DNA of 64,000 bases, taken from the NCBI RefSeq assembly GCF_000003815.2, contig NC_049996.1, forward strand, positions 15,358,828 to 15,422,827, read 5' to 3'. Under the pieces are notes generated by a model. The model was given only the letters and a program-made list of their open reading frames with translations. It ran no database searches and was not told the origin of the DNA. A program made the translations under genes and the position numbers. This document shows positions 49,401 to 54,999 of the stretch, in pieces (the stretch's first letter is position 1; each line of letters begins with the position of its first letter). This stretch comes from Branchiostoma floridae (Eukaryota > Chordata > Leptocardii > Amphioxiformes > Branchiostomatidae).

Positions 49401-50641
49401 ACTCGAGCTTGAAACACTATCATACTCTTGGAAAAGAATACTTCTCTTCATCTTGGATGCTGCCATCGTAAAAATGTAACAATTTGGTTCGAGAAGCCAG
49501 TGTTCGATCGAATTTTCAACGGCGCGTTCTGTTTGATCGATGGGACCCTGTGTGATACAACTTTCGAACCCGGGCCGTACGGATAGTTATCATCCAGTCC
49601 GGACTACCCGTATCAAACGTTTTCGCGTCACAGGTATGATATAAATAGTATATAGTGAACGTCGGAGCTAACTATTTTCCGGATGGTACCCAGGCTACCT
49701 GGAACGTGTAGGACGTCCGTAAAGTTGGAACTTTTAACGCCTGATAGCCACATACCTGCAGATATAAATCGAAATTTACTCTTGATCTCTTGTAGGGCAT
49801 TTCTGTTCACCCTGGTAAACCAACAAGGGGTGGAGCCGACACGTTTCCACATCCTTAACAAGAAGTTTGCCACATCACACCATCCAAAGTAAGTATTAGC
49901 AGAGTTGGACAAGTTTTCTAAAATTCACTTGTCCTATCGAGCAAGTACATAGAAAATTTACTTGTCCGAACTATCTTTTCACTTGTCCGGTAATTTAAAT
50001 GACATTTGTCAAGTATTTTCAATTCCATCAATGGAATTTGTTTATTGTTGACTCAATTTTTCTGTGTTAAGCAATGCTTGATGCTATGACTGAAAGGTCA
50101 CATGTATGTCAAAATCTCTCTCATGGAAAAATCTTACTTGTCCGATCGGACAAGTGGCCATGCACTCACCTGATCAGCATTTTCACTTGCCCTGGACAAT
50201 CAAGCTAGTGGACTTGTCCAACCCTGATTAGCTGACAGCATTGTCCATGGAGTGTTGAGAAATATTTAAGCAATAACCTGATAGAAAGACGATTCCATAA
50301 GATTCTAAACTTTTATTTGTCTCCTTTTGGATGATAAGAAAGGGCATCTGGAGTTACTGTATTGATATCTTTCTATATAATCATACAGTATTGTAAAGTA
50401 TACATCATTGAGTATCATGTACTTTGACTTATGACAGGTCTTCACTCTGTTCTGCAGTTTTGGACCCATCTTCGGAGCGGGCGCGGACCTCTATATCGCT
50501 AACAACTGCCACACAGGCACGGAGTGTTACTCCAACTTACCGCACTCGTACAGCGGCGACAATGCCTCCTGCAGTATACTCATGGGGGATTATTACTTCA
50601 ACGTTCTAGACTACGAGGTCTTCACTCTGGGCGACCATTAA
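28217..50641 (+). CDS. BTB-BACK-TLDc domain protein (11 coding exons)
   Basis: Joined exons (28217-28435, 29474-29566, 30087-30258, 31075-31211, 42057-42173, 43593-43702, 44517-44657, 45848-45965, 47098-47186, 49796-49888, 50458-50641) give about 490 aa. All junctions are GT-AG and all phases close. The BTB/POZ fold is at about residues 28-135 ([28 protein letters not shown]). The BACK-like linker is at about 135-285 ([32 protein letters not shown]). The C-terminal TLDc domain is at about 310-490 ([49 protein letters not shown]). BTB-BACK proteins commonly serve as substrate receptors for CUL3 ubiquitin ligases. TLDc domains occur in OXR1, NCOA7, TBC1D24 and MEAK7, linked to oxidative-stress resistance and V-ATPase regulation. 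The joint role here is inference. The vertebrate TLDc proteins I know lack a BTB domain. No signal peptide or TM segment is seen. Several exon edges are tandemly copied into adjacent introns. Start: ATG in exon 1 in a good context (ACCATGG). Confidence 0.88.
28661..28702 (+). repeat. Decoy copy 1 of exon 1 3' edge with donor
   Basis: GGTACCAGAGATACAAGAGG and the following ACTTCTGGAGCAAG|GTAGGC match the last 36 nt and donor of exon 1 with two or three changes. It follows a fragment of MITE family H. Confidence 0.88.
29017..29050 (+). repeat. Decoy copy 2 of exon 1 3' edge with donor
   Basis: GGTATGAGAGAGACTTCTGG then AGTAAG|GTAGGT matches the last codons and donor of exon 1. It is shorter and more diverged than the copy at 28661. 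Confidence 0.8.
29090..29400 (+). repeat. SINE-like relic
   Basis: A B-box-like GGTTTGAATCC (29099-29109) is followed by a tail with CCCTTGAGAAAGGCACTTAA ... CTCCACTTCGTTGAAAATGA, which recurs in similar form at 31428-31490. A (CAT)n stretch lies at 29213-29236. Confidence 0.5.
29474..29566 (+). CDS. BTB-TLDc exon 2 (middle of BTB)
   Basis: 31 codons, [12 protein letters not shown] to LNYLYTGK, phase 0 at both ends, acceptor TATTTTCCAG, donor AAG|GTAGGG. It includes the [11 protein letters not shown] helix-turn typical of BTB folds. Its edges are not visibly duplicated, unlike its neighbours. Confidence 0.88.
29597..29684. repeat. MITE fragment, family D
   Basis: TAGCAGTTACTCAAGCAAC ... GGCATATCTTATTACCTTGA ... 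ATCGACG is the right-hand part of the element seen complete at 50663-50961. Confidence 0.6.
29801..30080 (+). repeat. Four decoy copies of exon 3 5' edge
   Basis: Four units of 66-71 bp each carry (TATATTTTG)TACAG|ATGACACTGAA, i.e. acceptor plus the first codons of exon 3, at ATG positions 29816, 29882, 29948 and 30019. The genuine exon starts at 30087. All decoys run into an in-frame stop within about 12 codons (TAA in the first two, TAG in the last two). Confidence 0.92.
30087..30258 (+). CDS. BTB-TLDc exon 3 (end of BTB, start of BACK)
   Basis: 57 codons plus 1 nt (phase 1 donor AAAG|GTTGGT). It encodes [19 protein letters not shown], ...QYSCEEHI (end of BTB) and then [12 protein letters not shown] (BACK helix). 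It is the only unit of its 68-bp array without an early stop, which identifies it as the functional exon. Confidence 0.88.
30354..30720. repeat. TIR element, family F
   Basis: Inverted ends of about 40 bp: GGCCACACCAATTTAATTTC then TTGGTTCACGGATT, and AATCCGTGAACCAAGAAATTC then AATTGGTGTGGCC. The interior is AT-rich and non-coding. It is a complete non-autonomous element of 367 bp inside intron 3. Confidence 0.85.
30948..30985 (+). repeat. Decoy copy of exon 4 5' edge
   Basis: ACTTTCTTAAGAAGGAGCCA then AAGAGATC repeats the acceptor and first codons of exon 4 (ACTTTCTTAAGGAGGAGCCA then CAGAGATC at 31065), with substitutions, about 117 bp upstream. Confidence 0.75.
31075..31211 (+). CDS. BTB-TLDc exon 4 (BACK)
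   Basis: 137 nt, phase 1 in and phase 0 out, encoding [19 protein letters not shown] and [17 protein letters not shown], typical of BACK helices (the L-P-x-x-x-V-I-x-L-V/L-S-S-D pattern). The acceptor CTTAAG is weak in pyrimidines just before AG. A 3-nt shifted acceptor (GGAG|GAGCC) would also stay in frame. Confidence 0.85.
31220..32340. other. Intron 4, first part: SINE relic and unique sequence
   Basis: 31335-31545 is a tRNA-derived SINE-like relic (GGTCCTGGGTTCAAAGCC, then CCCTTGGAAAGGCACTTAA). 31714-31785 has inverted ends AAGCCCCGTTTACAA / TTACGGGGCTT. No exon is seen. Confidence 0.45.
32345..33095 (-). repeat. Five copies of the C1q terminal-exon 3' end
   Basis: Units near 32363, 32500, 32660, 32850 and 33025 share, on the + strand, CTGCCTAACTATTGTAG ... 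ATCAGCATTCCGGAGAAGG ... GTATCTTGACATGACAG. This is the reverse complement of the end of the C1q exon ([18 protein letters not shown], stop) and what follows it. Unit spacing is about 140-190 bp, with (TA)n tracts in some units. The second and third units keep a translatable short stretch. Confidence 0.88.
33177..33329 (-). CDS. Collagen-C1q exon 3 (C-terminal C1q strands, stop)
   Basis: 50 codons and TAG, phase 0 in, encoding [19 protein letters not shown] and ...[13 protein letters not shown]. The acceptor is TCCCCCCTCCCCAG. It carries the conserved C1q pattern S-G-H-A ... L-x-L ... D-x-V-W-L ... F-S-G-x-L-I. Copies of its 3' end lie downstream and copies of its 5' end lie upstream in transcription order. 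Confidence 0.9.
   Translation of the reverse strand, partial: QGMNMSGHAMTSNSLYLQLNPRDRVWLRVKENVKIRPNATFSGMLIHTLQ
33177..37742 (-). CDS. Secreted collagen-like protein with C-terminal C1q domain
   Basis: Three coding exons on the minus strand (37742-36644, 34401-34265, 33329-33177) join with closing phases to about 462 aa. The signal peptide is at about residues 1-19 ([17 protein letters not shown]). Then comes an interrupted collagenous region at about 55-320 with dense Gly-X-Y triplets. Its interruptions include one with Cys-x-x-Cys (LCKECTSV) and two Tyr-rich ones. A short linker follows, then a globular C1q domain at about 338-462: [56 protein letters not shown]1q/TNF-superfamily proteins trimerise through the globular heads and collagen helix and act outside the cell in pattern recognition or signalling. 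Which branch this is cannot be told. The whole gene lies inside an intron of the BTB-TLDc gene, in antisense. Both edges of its last exon are tandemly copied. Confidence 0.9.
33455..33880 (-). repeat. Three copies of the C1q exon 3 acceptor edge
   Basis: The + strand block CCCTGCTGGGGAGGGGGG then CAGAACACAAAAGTTTAGGA occurs at the true exon edge (33325) and again near 33461, 33636 and 33762. The copy at 33610-33642 also includes about 10 exon codons (GGCGTGGCCGGACATGTTCA). Each unit also carries the AAGGTCAAGG ... TTCAAGGCA and AATAAAGATTTGCCCTGA blocks. Confidence 0.9.
33968..34060. repeat. MITE fragment, family D
   Basis: TCGATGAAAGTTTGACAG ... TAAGATATGCCAAGTAAC ... AATCAAGCAACTGAATGTGA is a diverged left end of the element at 50663-50961. 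Confidence 0.45.
34265..34401 (-). CDS. Collagen-C1q exon 2 (middle of C1q domain)
   Basis: 137 nt, phase 1 in and phase 0 out, acceptor TTATTGCAG, donor CAG|GTATGT. It encodes [20 protein letters not shown] and [13 protein letters not shown]. The P-G-I/V-Y-F-F pattern is diagnostic for the C1q fold. Confidence 0.9.
34468..34677. repeat. MITE, family B, copy 4 (degenerate)
   Basis: The ends TACTGAAGATGCAGAAAT and TAAATGCATTTACAGTA match family B in reverse. The internal CGCGGT blocks are mostly mutated to CTGCAA-like forms. Confidence 0.6.
35244..35541. repeat. MITE, family I, copy 2
   Basis: Inverted ends GGCCATATTGATTTGATTAT then ATGGATGACAT, and ATGTCATCCATATGATCAAA then TCAGCC. 298 bp, AT-rich interior, no ORF. 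Confidence 0.75.
35614..36039. repeat. TIR element, family C, copy 2
   Basis: It matches 19660-20040 along most of its length: CTGTGTTTCCTGTTTCCCTA at the left, CCTACCTACCGACCCTAA near the right. It carries a small insertion around 35780-35815 relative to copy 1. Confidence 0.7.
36644..37742 (-). CDS. Collagen-C1q exon 1 (signal peptide, collagen region, first C1q strand)
   Basis: 1099 nt, ATG at 37742, donor ACAG|GTGAGC in phase 1. It holds the whole collagenous region in a single exon. This differs from fibrillar collagens, whose triple helix is spread over many short exons, but is common in C1q/CTRP-type genes. It is markedly GC-rich compared with its AT-rich surroundings. The + strand across it is also open in several Gly/Pro-rich frames, a symmetry effect of GGN/CCN codons. 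Confidence 0.92.
37750..37890 (-). repeat. Duplicated 5' leader of the collagen-C1q gene
   Basis: ACTGAGAATGTCACCCTTGC then AGCTTG occurs immediately before the start codon (37749) and again at 37838, about 90 bp upstream in transcription order. It is the same kind of edge duplication seen at the last exon of this gene. Confidence 0.75.
38114..38286. repeat. Palindromic MITE, family E, copy 2
   Basis: TAATCTCCAAGCAGATCCTA ... AGATAGTATCAAA at the left is mirrored by TTTGATACTATCTTATGCCA ... TCTGCCTTGAGATTA at the right. 173 bp, no ORF. Confidence 0.8.
38300..41390. other. Intron 4, middle part: mostly unique AT-rich sequence
   Basis: A family D MITE lies at 39727-39930 (TCAATGAAGGTTAGAC ... 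AAGCAACTGGATATGATTTT). No exon, RNA gene or other repeat is supported. Confidence 0.4.
41400..41640 (+). repeat. SINE-like relic
   Basis: It contains AGTCCCTAGTTCAATACTTG, CCCTTGGGAAAGGC, TCAGAGTGAAAACAGGTATC and AGGAGAAGGAGAGGGCTC ... CCTAGACACA, matching the tail order of the repeat at 25500-25650. Confidence 0.5.
42057..42173 (+). CDS. BTB-TLDc exon 5 (BACK, upstream copy)
   Basis: 39 codons, phase 0 at both ends, acceptor GTTGCTGCAG, donor CCAG|GTAGGT. It encodes [17 protein letters not shown] and [15 protein letters not shown]. The last 73 nt are present a second time at 43105-43178, beyond the minisatellite. Confidence 0.88.
42164..43104 (+). repeat. 30-bp exon-edge minisatellite, about 31 units
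   Basis: The consensus unit is GTAGGGCCACTTTCTACAG followed by GTGTGTGGCAG. The first unit is 28 bp (GTGTGCCAG instead of GTGTGTGGCAG) and is the real donor region of exon 5. Unit variants are GGTTCAC, GGGTCAC, GGGCCAC, TTGTGTGG and GTGTGAGG, in partly higher-order order (a three-unit rhythm in the first nine units). Every unit has a donor-like CAG|GTAGGG and an acceptor-like CTTTCTACAG. No stop codon interrupts the frame continuous with exon 5. Confidence 0.97.
43105..43178 (+). CDS. Second, partial copy of exon 5
   Basis: Repeats the exon 5 block AAGTACCAGGCTAAGGTGGA through GTGTGCCAG with two or three changes (one gives Asn for Ser), followed by its own donor GTATGG. It has no standard acceptor of its own except those of the minisatellite. 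Either it is dead, or it is joined to exon 5 by read-through of the array, which stays in frame (1005 nt between equivalent ends). Confidence 0.7.
43593..43702 (+). CDS. BTB-TLDc exon 6
   Basis: 110 nt, phase 0 in and phase 2 out, acceptor GTTTCTTTCAG, donor AG|GTAAAC. It encodes [19 protein letters not shown] then [16 protein letters not shown], the end of BACK. Confidence 0.88.
44139..44466. repeat. TIR element, family G
   Basis: Inverted ends CCAGGGCTCGAAAT and TATTTCAAGCCCTGG. Internally there are repeated GGGTGCACC / GGTGCACCC blocks. 328 bp, non-coding, just upstream of exon 7. Confidence 0.85.
44517..44657 (+). CDS. BTB-TLDc exon 7 (start of TLDc)
   Basis: 141 nt, phase 2 at both ends, acceptor TGTCCCCAG, donor AATG|GTAAGG. 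It encodes [27 protein letters not shown] and LPLQRVLNQ. Its 3' half and donor recur five times downstream. Confidence 0.88.
44730..45425 (+). repeat. Five copies of the exon 7 3' half with donor
   Basis: Units with donors near 44793, 44935, 45088, 45249 and 45398 repeat GACATTCTGAGCAGGGAGAG then ACTGCCTCTACAAAGGGTAC then TCAACCAATG|GTAAGG, followed by a shared intronic block (CCTGCCTCTGTAGAGCC ... CCATGTTGGTGTCCCCAT). The exon part stays open and in the exon 7 frame in every copy. Confidence 0.93.
45848..45965 (+). CDS. BTB-TLDc exon 8 (TLDc core)
   Basis: 118 nt, phase 2 in and phase 0 out, encoding [20 protein letters not shown] then [16 protein letters not shown]. This is the most recognisable TLDc block (W-x-L-L-Y-x-A-S-R-D-G-x-x ... 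F-H-x-x-C-D). Confidence 0.92.
45980..47090. other. Intron 8, dispersed-repeat material
   Basis: 46370-46530 contains a segment (CTCAAGAACCGCTGGATGG) that looks like a dispersed repeat. 46664-46695 is (GTTT)n leading into TTTATTTATTCGCACACAAG, resembling a retroelement tail; a similar TTTATTGCACAC run is at the window start. No exon is seen. Confidence 0.4.
47098..47186 (+). CDS. BTB-TLDc exon 9 (TLDc)
   Basis: 89 nt, phase 0 in and phase 2 out, encoding [15 protein letters not shown] and GKYIASD, the GG-F/Y-x-x-x-x-W segment of TLDc. Acceptor TATTGCTGTAG, donor AG|GTAAGA. Confidence 0.88.
47534..49698. mobile_element. DNA transposon with TIRs carrying a Crypton-type recombinase ORF
   Basis: Ends are TAGCCTGGGTACCATCAGGA at 47534-47553 and its inverse TCCGGATGGTACCCAGGCTA at 49679-49698, 19 of 20 bp matching, each with a flanking TA. 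Inside lies a minus-strand tyrosine recombinase reading frame. An imperfect direct repeat of about 35 bp (47841-47875 and 49639-49673, core GTCAGAGCTA/GTCGGAGCTA) brackets the recombinase segment. Whether this is one element or a Crypton inside a TIR element is open. It sits in intron 9 of the BTB-TLDc gene, antisense. Confidence 0.65.
48227..49466 (-). pseudogene. Crypton-like tyrosine recombinase (DUF3504 type), frameshifted
   Basis: Two overlapping minus-strand frames, 49466-48585 (293 aa, starting MAASKMKRS) and 48676-48227 (149 aa), together make one protein of about 420 aa. The N-terminal part has a core-binding-like region. The catalytic domain follows with the first Arg in [16 protein letters not shown], then HSARKTM, then [13 protein letters not shown] with the candidate nucleophile Tyr. 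This order R...HxxR...H...Y is that of tyrosine recombinases, and the sequence style is that of the DUF3504 family (ancestor of domains in QRICH1, ZMYM and KCTD1-type proteins). The frame changes at about 48610-48640, between AEVWF and SMGKNKIGS. Such an enzyme would cut and rejoin DNA to move the element. A sequencing error cannot be excluded, since both parts look otherwise intact. Confidence 0.82.
49796..49888 (+). CDS. BTB-TLDc exon 10 (TLDc)
   Basis: 93 nt, phase 2 in and out, acceptor ATCTCTTGTAG, donor CCAAA|GTAAGT, encoding [20 protein letters not shown] and then ...KKFATSHHP. The F-L-F-T-L motif is conserved in TLDc domains. Confidence 0.9.
49902..50226. repeat. TIR element, family H
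   Basis: Ends AGAGTTGGACAAG and CTTGTCCAACCCTG, with many internal ACTTGTCC / GGACAAGT blocks. 325 bp. A fragment of the right end lies at 28564-28663. Confidence 0.75.
50458..50641 (+). CDS. BTB-TLDc exon 11 (end of TLDc, stop)
   Basis: 184 nt, phase 2 in, ending TAA at 50639-50641. It encodes [17 protein letters not shown] and then ...[18 protein letters not shown]-x-G-x-D-L-x-I and the terminal E-V-F are hallmark TLDc features, and the domain ends at the protein C-terminus as is usual. Confidence 0.92.
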
Positions 50642-50662
50642 ATATTCGGGTTCTTTTCCGCA

Positions 50663-50961
50663 TTCGCCAAATAGACTATTACTCAAGCAACTGGACATGA
50701 TTTTGAAAATGGTCAGACGTTTCAGGTAATAGCCACTACCTCTTGGCAATGACACTTGTTGAAGAAGAGATTTTATACCCTTACTATGAATGGTTAGGGT
50801 ATAGTTAGGGTAGAAAATCTGCTTTTCAACAAGATCATCTCAGTGTCACTGACAAAAGGTATTGGATGCTACCTGAAACGCCCGACCGTTTCTAAAATCA
50901 TATCCAGTTGCTTGCTATTTGGCATATCTTATTACCTGGATGTCAAACCTTCATCGACGTA
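50663..50961. repeat. MITE, family D, best preserved copy
   Basis: Inverted ends: CGCCAAATAGACTATTACTC ... AAGCAACTGGACATGATTTT, and AAAATCATATCCAGTTGCTT ... GCTATTTGGCATATC, extending to ATGTCAAACCTTCATCGACG. It lies just beyond the BTB-TLDc stop codon, within its probable 3'UTR or flank. Confidence 0.75.
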
Positions 50962-50969
50962 GCCTTTCC

Positions 50970-51970
50970 ACATTGTTTAGGTATGCAGCTAAAAGAAATC
51001 CCTATGAATTATGGAAAAGTTTTTTTATAGTTGTAACATTTGAGCGTTGTTCTAACAGAAAAGAAACACTCACCCTGAATTTTCAGTTGATCTCGCCGAC
51101 CCGCCGTCATAATATAATATATTGCCAGATGTTTGTCCCCATTCCCCTGGTTATATTCAACCAGAAGAAGAAAAAGAGTTCAATGGACACAGACGTTTGT
51201 CAAGAACAACACACATCAAAGCCTACGAAGAATACTTGAAGTTCTTTATTACATTGGTGATGCTGCCGGTAATCAAATCATATTACTGAACCCAAGTTAA
51301 AAAGCCTCAGCTAAGACGTACGAACTGTGATTTGCCAAACCATTATACGTGTCTAAAACTTGTAGGTTAGTCTCCAATTAAGATTACATTTGATAATGAA
51401 TTCTAAATATTATTAGAATAACTATCTGGTATTGCAAAGTAGTCTTTGAATTCCTTAGAAAGATTATTAAGAAAGACACATGTTCATGACTTAAGGATAA
51501 CGAACTCCCAAGGGCAGGAACTCTCCGAGGATAAACTGAAGTGGACTGATGCGTCATCATGATCGCTTACATCTCGTTGATGCATCAGAACTAAGTCTAC
51601 CTGCATGCAATTCAGACGTAATTAAACTCTCTAACAGCTACTACATTTACAATGTTGTACAATTGTTTAAAAAATGTTTGCTGGCATAACACACCTTGAG
51701 GAGAAGATTCCACCTTACTATACATGTGTATGACGAGTATCAGTTAAGCGCACAATAGTGTGTGATGATACATGCTGACATCTTAGAATCAACTCACAAT
51801 ATGAAAAGGCCCTTTCTATGACACGGACAGCAATATTAGAACAACACGGTTGAACACGTTTTCATATTCCATTATCGCCGTATTTGCATGAGTTTCTAAT
51901 ACAATGAGAAAATGCATTTTCTCGGCATGACTTGTACTGTGGATTAGACAGCAATATCCCAACAACACGA
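50970..51970. other. Intergenic, between convergent BTB-TLDc and RTK copy 1
   Basis: The two genes converge here. No exon or clear repeat is seen. The sequence is AT-rich. Confidence 0.4.
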
Positions 51971-51978
51971 TTGAACAT

Positions 51979-54858
51979 TCAAACTGTGGTTTCCTTTTCC
52001 GTAATCATCGTGTGACACATTTGCATGAGTTTCGTCTCTAGAACATTCGGAACCGGCCTTTCTGGTGGACTTTCCCGCCAACACGACATCATGACGTCAT
52101 ACATCTCTCCGGAACAATCCGGAGGCCTCCTCAGCCGGACTCCCCTCCGGAGTGTCCTGGCGAGCTGGTGGCAGGTTGGTTGGTTGTTGCCACCGTAACG
52201 CGGTTCTCGTCCCAGCGTGGCGATCTCCCACAGCAGCACGCCGAAGGACCAGACGTCACTCTGACAGGTGTACTCGCCTGTCTCTAAAGACTCCACAGAC
52301 ATCCAGTTCAACGGCAATACTTCATGTCCTACGTTGTTTGTATCTCGATCAGCCGGTTCTTTGCCACGTTTATCATTGGACACGTGTTGGACAGTGGTAT
52401 AGACGTCACGGGCCTGTCCGAAGTCGGCCAGCTTGGCCACGTTGTCGGCAGTGATGAGGACGTTCCGAGCGGCCACGTCACCGTGAGTGAGAGCCAGACG
52501 CTGGAGCTCCTGAAGAGCGCGGGCAATGTGTACGGCGTAGCGGAGATTACTATTATATGGGAGAGGCTGTGCGTGTGGTCGGTTTTGCCGTCGTTTCTGT
52601 TGCAGCAAACGTAAAAGGCAGCCTTTGGAAGCGTATTCCATGACGATATACGTTTTAGTCGACTCATTGACCAATGCCAACAGCTGGATGATGTTGGAGC
52701 GAAGGTTGTCGTGATGCCGATCCTCGTGCACGGCTACCAAGATGGCTGCCTCCCTGAAGAAGCTGCGGTAACACGGACCGTCTCGTGTGCGAACCTCCTT
52801 GGCAGCAACGGTGACGTCCCCGGCAGATGTCTTGAGCCTGGCCCGAATGACGTGACCGAACCTGCCCATACCTACCAGCTGACCGAGTGTCAGATGTCGG
52901 CTGGTCGTGCCCCAGCGCCTGAGCCAGCCCGGTCGGACGGCCTGCGCCAGATCTGACTCCACCTGCTCCAGCTGCAGAAGGGCTTCGGTCTCTCTGTCTC
53001 TGTCTGGCTGTCCACAACACAACTGTCTCCTTTTGTACAGCATTATTATTGTCGCTACGCATGCAGCCAGTACGATTATGGATCCAACTGGCACAAGGCT
53101 CTCCAGTAGTGGCACTGTTTGTTCTGCTCGCTTTTCGTCACAGTTCTTCCCTGTCCAGGGCGCAACGCACGTGCAGCTGCCGTCCACGTTGTCGCAGGTG
53201 GCGTTGTTCTTACAGGTGCAGGTCAGTTGGCATCCCAGACCGTGCCTGTATCTCGGACAGGGTACGTCACACCACAGTCCGTACCAGCCGGCCGTGCAGG
53301 TACACTTGCCGTCGCTGGGGCTACAGCTCGCACCGTTTCGGCAGCGGCACTTCTTCAGACACCGCTCGCCGAAGGTTCCGTTCCGGCAGGTTGCCTGACA
53401 CCTGGTTCCCGTCCACCCCGGGGGACAGACGCAGCCATCCCGCCAGTCACAGGCCGCGCCTTGGAGGCAGTCACAAGCTTCGTCACAGAACTCGCCTTTT
53501 CGATTAGGCGGGCACTTGGCAATGTCAACTACAATGGTTGCATTGAAGACATTTCCATTGGCGTCTGAAGCCTGGCACTGGTAGAGACCATTGTCTTTCA
53601 ACCGTATGTTGAAAAGAGTTTGTTCTAATCGAGTAGCATTGCTCCTAGCAATCTCTGATCCGTTTGCAAGTCGCAATACTAACATTGTGGCACTGACGTG
53701 ATGGACTTGACAGTGAACAGTGACGTTAGCGGAAATGTAGATATCAGAAGGGTCGCTAGGTATCGTCGTTACAGAAACACCAGGCTTTGGAATGTCACAG
53801 GCGACACCTTGCCACCCGGCTGTACATTTGCAGGCACCATTGAAGCCATGGCAACGGGCACCATTTTTACAGATGCAGATCTGATCACAAATAACGCCAT
53901 ATTTATCGGGATCGCAGCCGACCGGCGTCAAATCAAAAGTTAGGGTTTCAACATGCACAATGACGATTCTTCCAAATTGTTTTTGTGAAATTTCGACAGG
54001 ATCCAGCAGTGTCGGAAATTGGCAAACATAATGAGTTTTGCTTTTCTTTGGAAATGCGAAGGAAAATAACCATATTAAAATCGGATTCTGAAGTTTTTCT
54101 TTCAATTGAGGGATCTGCTGTTCTAAGTAACGCAGGTCTTCCCTTTGACTTTTGTGATTGTGGATAAGCTCTATTGACAGTTTTGGCAGTATGTCATCAG
54201 ATTTAGCACTACATGATAGGTACGAATTCTCTATCCTCTTCCACTGTCCTGACTCAAAGGCAAAGTCATCCAGTCTATGGACTGCGATTGCTATACGAGC
54301 CTGACACCTACTGTCTGTTGTAATTAAAATAGTAGGATCGTCCGTGTTCCATTGCTCAAGAGGTTTGCTAATTGTCTGCTCAAAAGAAACAACATCTCCG
54401 TCAGCTGTCTCAGCTTCTGCACTCAGCGAAATACTGAATAGAAATTCCTTAGACCGGTTCCCGTTAAGGTTGACCGGTGTTGCACACGTCTCGTTGTACA
54501 CAGGAGGATAGCCCAAAACGTTTCTCACATTTACTTTGATACTGACGACATGGTGACCAGGGTCTTGGAGCCCTCCGACACGAACCTTTAAAAGATACTC
54601 TGACTGTACTGACCAGTCCATCGGCCTGGCCACCACAACTGTACAGTTCGTACTCACAGAGAAGCGACCATAGCGATCCCCCTCCAACATCACACACGGA
54701 AGTTCCGCTTTCTTCTGTCCAAGCAAATTCGGCAAACTGACAACTCCTGTTCCAATCTCGGCATTTTCAAACACAGAAACAGTGAAGTTGGTGCCTTCAT
54801 CGGCCCGGCAAAGAAGAAAATATAGATCCAGCAGAAGTATGACACCTTTGATTGCCAT
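51979..54858 (-). CDS. Receptor tyrosine kinase, copy 1 (intronless)
   Basis: About 959 aa in one exon from the Met at 54858. An in-frame Met at 54936 exists, but the hydrophobic signal peptide starts right after 54858 (VILLLDLYFLLCRA), and copy 2 also starts there. Order: cadherin-like region about 22-120; a middle region with no family I recognise, 125-310; EGF-like 311-350; Ig-like 352-438; three EGF-like modules 446-573 of Tie/MEGF style; TM about 586-608; kinase about 655-940. Kinase landmarks: Gly loop GMGRFGHV (663-670), Lys in VAAKEV (687), catalytic loop HGDVAARN (792-799), DFG (812), WMSVESL, SDVWSFGVLLWEIATLG. The catalytic Asp is kept, but Arg of HRD is Gly. It probably senses an extracellular ligand and signals by tyrosine phosphorylation. 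It resembles Tie/RET-like kinases in parts, but I cannot name an orthologue. Confidence 0.9.
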   Translation of the reverse strand: MAIKGVILLLDLYFLLCRADEGTNFTVSVFENAEIGTGVVSLPNLLGQKKAELPCVMLEGDRYGRFSVSTNCTVVVARPMDWSVQSEYLLKVRVGGLQDPGHHVVSIKVNVRNVLGYPPVYNETCATPVNLNGNRSKEFLFSISLSAEAETADGDVVSFEQTISKPLEQWNTDDPTILITTDSRCQARIAIAVHRLDDFAFESGQWKRIENSYLSCSAKSDDILPKLSIELIHNHKSQREDLRYLEQQIPQLKEKLQNPILIWLFSFAFPKKSKTHYVCQFPTLLDPVEISQKQFGRIVIVHVETLTFDLTPVGCDPDKYGVICDQICICKNGARCHGFNGACKCTAGWQGVACDIPKPGVSVTTIPSDPSDIYISANVTVHCQVHHVSATMLVLRLANGSEIARSNATRLEQTLFNIRLKDNGLYQCQASDANGNVFNATIVVDIAKCPPNRKGEFCDEACDCLQGAACDWRDGCVCPPGWTGTRCQATCRNGTFGERCLKKCRCRNGASCSPSDGKCTCTAGWYGLWCDVPCPRYRHGLGCQLTCTCKNNATCDNVDGSCTCVAPWTGKNCDEKRAEQTVPLLESLVPVGSIIVLAACVATIIMLYKRRQLCCGQPDRDRETEALLQLEQVESDLAQAVRPGWLRRWGTTSRHLTLGQLVGMGRFGHVIRARLKTSAGDVTVAAKEVRTRDGPCYRSFFREAAILVAVHEDRHHDNLRSNIIQLLALVNESTKTYIVMEYASKGCLLRLLQQKRRQNRPHAQPLPYNSNLRYAVHIARALQELQRLALTHGDVAARNVLITADNVAKLADFGQARDVYTTVQHVSNDKRGKEPADRDTNNVGHEVLPLNWMSVESLETGEYTCQSDVWSFGVLLWEIATLGREPRYGGNNQPTCHQLARTLRRGVRLRRPPDCSGEMYDVMMSCWRESPPERPVPNVLETKLMQMCHTMITEKETTV

Positions 54859-54999
54859 ATTGCGGTCACGATTGTGCTCTATATCTAGACTTCCGCATCT
54901 ACAAACAGCGCTTCCTGATTTTGTTGAAGATATCATGTGTCAGTCATGGTTGATGAAGCAAAGGCACTGTATGCAACAATTCTGACCTTATATCACCCG

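Noticed and set aside
52152-54167. Numerous + strand ORFs opposite the RTKs
   Set aside because: Shadows of the GC-rich kinase and EGF coding sequence, recurring identically in all three copies.
54859-54936. Upstream Met as start of RTK copy 1
   Set aside because: It would put 26 polar residues before the signal peptide. Copy 2 supports the internal Met at the signal peptide.
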